Part shown: positions 6,145 through 11,213 of the stretch, in pieces | Numbering within the stretch: the first letter of the stretch is position 1 | Layout: each line of letters begins with the position of its first letter | Assembly (NCBI GenBank): GCA_021154515.1 | Contig: JAJKIL010000269.1 | Location: 1 to 11,213 of the forward strand | From: Niastella sp. | Lineage (GTDB): Bacteria > Bacteroidota > Bacteroidia > Chitinophagales > Chitinophagaceae | DNA length: 11,213 bases | Direction of reading: 5' to 3' | The notes under the pieces: model-generated | What the model saw: the letters and a program-made list of their open reading frames with translations, nothing else | What the model was told of the DNA's origin: nothing | Database searches by the model: none | Position numbers and translations under genes: made by a program

Positions 6145-9100
6145 ATGAAACAAACGATTGCTTGCAGGCGATACGCCCTGCTCATGGCGCTATTCAATCT
6201 ATTTGCCGTTTTTTCTTTTGCGCAAACCAATTTCCCCGTAACCGGTAAAATAACAGACAATGGAGGCAGCCCCCTGCAAGGCGTTACTGTGCAGGTTAAA
6301 GGCGCCAAAGTGGTAACCACTACCGCTGCGGATGGAACATTCTCCCTGCATGCGCCATCCGGCACGGCTGTGCTTGTGCTTAGTTCAGTGGGGTTCACTA
6401 CCAAGGAAGTACCCATTGAGAACAAAGGGCAGTTAAGTATAACATTAAGCACGGCCGACAACTCCATGGACCAGGTAGTGGTTATTGGTTATGGCGCCGT
6501 AAAAAAGAAAGATGTAACAGGGGCTGTTACGGGCATGAATGAAAAAGACATCAAGTCAAGACCGGTAGATAATGCCCTGCAGGCGATGCAGGGAAAAGTA
6601 GCCGGTGTTGATATCGGCACTTCAGAACGTCCCGGTACGGTAGGTACTATTAATATCCGGGGTGTACGTTCTTTAACTGCCTCCAATTCACCCCTGTATG
6701 TAGTTGATGGCATTCCCCTGATGACGGGTGGTATTGAATACATCAATCCAACTGATATTGAGTCCATCGATGTGTTGAAAGATGCCTCGGCCACGGCCAT
6801 TTATGGTTCCCGCGGCGCCAATGGGGTAGTGATCGTTACCACCAAACAGGCCAAAGCCGGCAGAACATCCCTGAATTTAAACCTGAGTACCACAGCTGAA
6901 AAACTGATCGACAGGGAGGACATGTTCAATGCCGCAGATTATATAACTTTTCGCCGCTGGGCCCGTTATTATCAGGCCCCTACCACCTATGCGCGCGGTG
7001 ATCAACCCACTATTGCCAATGATAAAACGATCTTCCTGGCCACCAGCGATCCTTCAGCCTGGGCAAATATTCAACAAGGCTGGGCTTCGGGAACCTGGGA
7101 CGGCTCAAAGGTGGCAACCACTGACTGGCGTGGAATGGTTACCCAAACCGGCATAACCAAGAACCTGAATGTAAGTGTTAGCGGCGGTAGTGAGAAGGCA
7201 AAAGCGTATGCTTCATTTGGCTATTTGAACAATACAGGTACAACGAAAGGACAAAGTTATACAAGGTATACGGTCAATGTAAATGGTGACATTAATGCCA
7301 CCAAATGGTTCCAGTTCGGTACAAACCTTACGGTATCCTATAGTAAACAGGAATTCGGGCAATCCAAAACCGGCGCCACCACCGTGTCCTCCTCAAACAG
7401 TCTGTATGAATCTGCCAGGGCGTTGTTCCCCTATGCAGTGCCCTATGATTCTGCCGGAAACAGGATCTATAACCCCGGTGGTGATATAGCCTTTAAAAAT
7501 GTGGCGAATGAGTGGAGTTTAAACCAGGACCAACGGGTAACCCTGCGCGCTTTCGCCAGCATTTACGGGCAGGTAGACTTTGGCGCCATTCTTCCGGTTT
7601 TGAAGAATTTAAAGTACCGGGTGAATTTTGGTCCCGACTACTCCAACTACCGGGATGGCACCTACATCGACGCCAACTCGGTTATCAGTAGTGGCGCCAA
7701 TTCTGCTTCACTTAACAAACAGCAAACATTCTCTTATACCCTCGATCATTTGATCTATTACAATAAATCCATTGGCCGCCACGACCTGGCGCTCACCTTA
7801 TTGAGCAGCCAGACGAAATTTACCATGGACAGTAATTTAATTGCTGCAAATGGGATTGCTTTTGGCAGTCAGAAATGGAATGCGTTATCAAAAAATTATA
7901 TTCCTGCAGCTAATTTAACCGGGTATGCTTCGGGGCTATTGGAAAGCCAGTTGCAGTCTTTGATGGCCCGCATCAACTACAGCTATAATGATAAGTATTT
8001 ATTGACTGTTTCTGCCCGCCGTGATGGCGCCTCCATGCTCGCTGAAGGGCACAAATATTCCTGGTTCCCTTCTATGGCTGTTGCCTGGCGGATCAACAAT
8101 GAAGATTTTATGAAAAACGCCACCTGGGTAAATGATTTCAAATTGCGATTTGGGGTAGGGGTTACCGGTAACTCTGCCATCAAGCCATATGCCACCCAGG
8201 GCGCTGCTACCTCGCTCTTTTATCCATTTACAACCTCCTCAACCGTTATTACCCCGGGAGGTATTCCCCCGGTTACTTTTGCCAACCAGAGTTTGGGCTG
8301 GGAAAAAACCACGCAATATAATCTGGGTGTCGACTTCTCTGTGCTGAACAGAAGGATATTAGGTAGCCTGGACGTATATAAATCAAAAACCACCGACCTG
8401 TTGGTGCAGGAGTCTATCCCAACGGTGACCGGTTACACAAATACCTATGCAAATATAGGCCAGACTAAAAATAAAGGGTTGGATCTGAGTTTAACAACGG
8501 TTAATATCAACAGAAGGGACCTCAGCTGGACAACCAATATGAGTATCTCCTGGCAAAAAGATGAGATCGTTTCCCTGTCGAATGGCAAGCAGGATGATAT
8601 CAATAACAACTGGTTCATTGGTCAGTCTATCGGGATGATCTACGGTTACCAGAGTGCAGGTATCTGGCAGGCCGCAGATTCAAACACTTACCTGGCATAT
8701 AATACCAAAGGAAAAACCAAATTCTCGCCTGGCAATGCAAGACCGGCCGATATCAATGGCGATACCCTTATCGATGCAAACCATGACCGCGTGCTCATTG
8801 GCAATTCAAGACCGAGATGGATCGTTGGTATGACCAACACGTTCACCTACAAAAACTTTGAATTGTCCATCTTCTTGTATGGCCGGTTAAAATACATCTA
8901 TAATACAGGTGGCGAAGCTGAGGTGGCCCGCGGTACGCAGCGTTCGGTCAATTATTATAATGAGAACAATTTGAACGCTGATTACCAGAAACCCATCTAC
9001 TCTGAGGGAAGCGGCGATTCCTACTATGTGGTGTTGGGATATAAGAGTGGCTCATTTATCAAGATCCGCAATATATCGTTGGCGTACACCCTGAACAGCA

Positions 9101-9255
9101 AAGCGTTAAAAACAAATGCGATCTCCGGTTTAAAATTATATGCACAGGTGGTGAACCCGGCCATCGTGTTTTCGAAGATCGGCTGGCTGGATATGGATAC
9201 ACAGCTTCCTACCTATAACAGAGGCATCACCTTTGGCATAAACGCATCCTTTTAA
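6145..9255 (+). CDS. SusC-family TonB-dependent outer membrane receptor, complete (1036 aa)
   Basis: This is a TonB-dependent importer for oligosaccharides, working with the SusD encoded 30 bases downstream. The signal peptide is residues 1-26 (SFA/QTN). A carboxypeptidase-D regulatory-like domain follows (about 31-103: VTGKITDNGGSPLQGVTVQVKG, ADGTFSL, LSSVGF). The segment DQVVVIGYGAVKKKDVTGAV (109-128) holds the SusC signature at the start of the plug. Plug motifs include LQAMQGKVAGV, INIRGVRS, LYVVDGIPL (184-192), DIESIDVLKDASATAIYG and SRGANGVVIVTTK. The remaining 800 residues are the 22-strand-type barrel, ending RGITFGINASF with terminal Phe. No STN domain lies before the plug, so direct anti-sigma signalling is not expected. 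Length is normal and the frame intact. It differs clearly from the first SusC, so it is not a recent duplicate. The substrate is not readable; pectin fragments are inferred from the neighbouring lyase. Confidence 0.96.
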   Translation: MKQTIACRRYALLMALFNLFAVFSFAQTNFPVTGKITDNGGSPLQGVTVQVKGAKVVTTTAADGTFSLHAPSGTAVLVLSSVGFTTKEVPIENKGQLSITLSTADNSMDQVVVIGYGAVKKKDVTGAVTGMNEKDIKSRPVDNALQAMQGKVAGVDIGTSERPGTVGTINIRGVRSLTASNSPLYVVDGIPLMTGGIEYINPTDIESIDVLKDASATAIYGSRGANGVVIVTTKQAKAGRTSLNLNLSTTAEKLIDREDMFNAADYITFRRWARYYQAPTTYARGDQPTIANDKTIFLATSDPSAWANIQQGWASGTWDGSKVATTDWRGMVTQTGITKNLNVSVSGGSEKAKAYASFGYLNNTGTTKGQSYTRYTVNVNGDINATKWFQFGTNLTVSYSKQEFGQSKTGATTVSSSNSLYESARALFPYAVPYDSAGNRIYNPGGDIAFKNVANEWSLNQDQRVTLRAFASIYGQVDFGAILPVLKNLKYRVNFGPDYSNYRDGTYIDANSVISSGANSASLNKQQTFSYTLDHLIYYNKSIGRHDLALTLLSSQTKFTMDSNLIAANGIAFGSQKWNALSKNYIPAANLTGYASGLLESQLQSLMARINYSYNDKYLLTVSARRDGASMLAEGHKYSWFPSMAVAWRINNEDFMKNATWVNDFKLRFGVGVTGNSAIKPYATQGAATSLFYPFTTSSTVITPGGIPPVTFANQSLGWEKTTQYNLGVDFSVLNRRILGSLDVYKSKTTDLLVQESIPTVTGYTNTYANIGQTKNKGLDLSLTTVNINRRDLSWTTNMSISWQKDEIVSLSNGKQDDINNNWFIGQSIGMIYGYQSAGIWQAADSNTYLAYNTKGKTKFSPGNARPADINGDTLIDANHDRVLIGNSRPRWIVGMTNTFTYKNFELSIFLYGRLKYIYNTGGEAEVARGTQRSVNYYNENNLNADYQKPIYSEGSGDSYYVVLGYKSGSFIKIRNISLAYTLNSKALKTNAISGLKLYAQVVNPAIVFSKIGWLDMDTQLPTYNRGITFGINASF

Positions 9256-9285
9256 CCGCAACGATTAACGATAAAAAATAAGACA

Positions 9286-11196
9286 ATGAACACTACAAAA
9301 ATAATTTTCAATATATCTCTTTTGGCAGGTTTGATTGCGGTGGCATCCTGCAAAAAAGATTTTCTGGATGAGACCCTGACCACCGACAGGAATATGGAGT
9401 ATTTTAAAACCGATGCAGGTATTCAGGCATTGGCGGTAGGTACCTATTACCAGGTGTTCGCTTTGCCATTTGCTTCGGAGTGGGCCTATTGTACTATGAA
9501 TTACGGCGTGGATGAGTTTATGGTAGGTGGCGACCCTTCCAATGGTTCCTGGAACAATTATGATGCAGGGTACAAATCTATAGTAACCATCAATAACGGC
9601 AATACGGCAACGGCCAATGTGCAATGGGATACCTTGTATACGGGTATAGGCGATGCGAATTTGCTGATCAAAAATGCCACCGCCAGTACTTCCACTTCAG
9701 ATGCTATTAAAAAGGTGGCGTTGGGCGAAGGGTATTTCTTCAGAGCATACTGCTACCTGCACCTTGTTTCTCAATATGGCGCCGTACCGCTGAAGACCGA
9801 ACCCAGTACAACCATTGAAAAGGAGTTTACCCGGGCAACCCCTGAAGAAGTATACAAACAGATCATCGATGATTTTAAACAGGCCTATAATCTGTTACCA
9901 AATGCAAGTGCGCCTGCAAGGATCACAAAAGATGCGGCCGCACACTATCTGGCAAAAGCATACCTGTTCCGTGCCAGCGAAATCAATGATACCTGGAATT
10001 CAGCCTACAAGGCTGCCGATCTGGCTGCGATAGTACCTTTATGTGATGAAGTTATTTCGCACCACCCGCTCACCACTAATTTCGCAGACCTCTGGAAATA
10101 TACCGGCCCCGATGCTTCCAATGAAAAATTACCAGAACTGATCCTTTCTGCACAATTCACGGCAGATGTTTCTACTAACGGCGCCAATACCCAGCACCTG
10201 TACTGGGGATCCCGCTATGACGACATCTCCCAAATGCAACGTGATATTACCGGTGACCGGCCGTTCAGCCGTTTGCGCACCAATTACTATATGTACAGAA
10301 TATACGATCAGGTAAATGACTCCCGGTTCTGGAAAAGCTTCAGAACAAAATACCGGTTGAACAAGTCTGCGGGCAGTTATTATGTCAACGGCGATCTGGG
10401 CATCATGTATGTTATTAATCAGCCCGGCGATAATCGCTTTGCCAGTTACAAACTGAATGATGTAGTGCTGTATAACAAAACAAATAAAACAATTCCGAAC
10501 GTATATGTTGCCTTTCCCACCGGGGTAAATACCGACGGCGCCATGCTGGTGGATGTGCGGTACCCGCCTTTAAGCAAACATATGGATGGTTCAAGGATAG
10601 CTGTGAATGAAACCCGGGGGTTGCGGGATATGAACCTGGCCCGCTCTGCAGAAACTTACCTGATCGCAGCGGAAGCAAAGATCAGGCTGGCAAAGCTGGG
10701 TACCGGCGCTTATACCGATGCATTGACTTATATTAATCCAGTAAGGGCCCGCGCCCAATTCGTAGCCGGTGAAGACCGCGCCGCTTATTATGATGGCGGT
10801 ATTGCGCAAAGTCCATTCGGTCAAAGCGCCACAATCAACTCCTTCATCCCTGAAAACTCCTATTACGAATCGAACAATATTCCGGTTACAACGGCAGCTT
10901 CCAATAACCTGGCTATTACAGACATAAATGCACTGCCCGCCGGTGATGAATATGTGATTGCGCGATTGGGAGTAAGCGGTGATTATGACAGAATGCTGGC
11001 ATTGGTGCTGGATGAACGTTCACGCGAACTGGCCGGTGAATACAAACGCTGGGAGGACCTGTCAAGAACAAAGACCCTGGTGCCAAGGGTGAAAGCATTT
11101 AACACCCAGGCGGCTAACAATATCAGGGACATCCATGTGCTGCGTCCAAATCCGCAAACTTATCTCGCTGGAATCAAATTAAACGGTAAGGCTTAG
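9286..11196 (+). CDS. SusD/RagB-family surface glycan-binding lipoprotein (636 aa)
   Basis: This is the partner of the upstream SusC, probably co-transcribed. A good lipoprotein signal ends VASC, with Cys22 as the lipidated residue, followed by KKDFLDETLTTD, the classic SusD opening. TPR-type helices include GEGYFFRAYCYLHLVSQYGAVPL (from about 148) and ATPEEVYKQIIDDFKQAYNLLP. The C-terminal part has AETYLIAAEAKIRLAKLG (from about 455), LDERSRELAGEYKRWEDLSR (from about 575) and a closing LRPNPQTYLAGIKLNGKA, which matches the usual LRP-x-PQ ending, so the protein is complete. It is longer than the common 500-550 residues. Much of the excess lies between those two C-terminal motifs (about 485-570, with AAYYDGG and ENSYYESNNIP), a segment I recall from one long SusD subfamily. 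The stop is followed by only 17 bases of window, so any downstream gene or terminator is not visible. Confidence 0.95.
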   Translation: MNTTKIIFNISLLAGLIAVASCKKDFLDETLTTDRNMEYFKTDAGIQALAVGTYYQVFALPFASEWAYCTMNYGVDEFMVGGDPSNGSWNNYDAGYKSIVTINNGNTATANVQWDTLYTGIGDANLLIKNATASTSTSDAIKKVALGEGYFFRAYCYLHLVSQYGAVPLKTEPSTTIEKEFTRATPEEVYKQIIDDFKQAYNLLPNASAPARITKDAAAHYLAKAYLFRASEINDTWNSAYKAADLAAIVPLCDEVISHHPLTTNFADLWKYTGPDASNEKLPELILSAQFTADVSTNGANTQHLYWGSRYDDISQMQRDITGDRPFSRLRTNYYMYRIYDQVNDSRFWKSFRTKYRLNKSAGSYYVNGDLGIMYVINQPGDNRFASYKLNDVVLYNKTNKTIPNVYVAFPTGVNTDGAMLVDVRYPPLSKHMDGSRIAVNETRGLRDMNLARSAETYLIAAEAKIRLAKLGTGAYTDALTYINPVRARAQFVAGEDRAAYYDGGIAQSPFGQSATINSFIPENSYYESNNIPVTTAASNNLAITDINALPAGDEYVIARLGVSGDYDRMLALVLDERSRELAGEYKRWEDLSRTKTLVPRVKAFNTQAANNIRDIHVLRPNPQTYLAGIKLNGKA

Positions 11197-11213
11197 TAGA
11201 GCACTAAAAAGCA

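Overview
The window looks like part of a pectin-type polysaccharide utilisation locus (PUL) from a Bacteroidota genome, probably Chitinophagaceae (Chitinophaga/Niastella-like). The reasons are two SusC/SusD pairs, SusC proteins with a carboxypeptidase-D-like N-terminal domain, SusD lipoproteins, no Shine-Dalgarno sequences before the starts, and -7 boxes of the Bacteroidota form TAnnTTTG. The genus is an inference. All six protein genes lie on the + strand.

Layout: (1) 2-1408, the C-terminal part of a first SusC, cut by the left edge; (2) 1426-3063, its SusD partner; (3) a strong intrinsic terminator at 3091-3122; (4) 3235-4398, a Tat-exported Gfo/Idh/MocA-family oxidoreductase with its own likely promoter; (5) 4559-5749, a secreted family PL10 pectate lyase with a TAnnTTTG box upstream; (6) a hairpin at 5772-5823, a likely terminator; (7) a 395-base gene-free region with three 10-bp direct repeats (6055-6084) just upstream of a possible promoter; (8) 6145-9255, a complete second SusC; (9) 9286-11196, its SusD partner, ending 17 bases before the window edge.

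How the genes may work together: the lyase cleaves polygalacturonate or pectin by beta-elimination. The SusCD pairs bind glycans at the surface and import oligosaccharides across the outer membrane. The periplasmic oxidoreductase may act on a sugar released along the way. Only the pectate lyase gives a direct clue to the substrate; the roles of the two SusCD pairs are inferred from neighbourhood. No sensor, sigma/anti-sigma pair or inner-membrane transporter is present in the window.

The most unusual point is at the left edge. The first 79 bases are an exact copy of 628-706, further downstream in the same susC gene. Comparison with the second SusC suggests that the first copy sits where a different conserved beta-strand should be. 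This is either a contig-end assembly error or a real intragenic rearrangement. No convincing new system was found; the other findings are modest.
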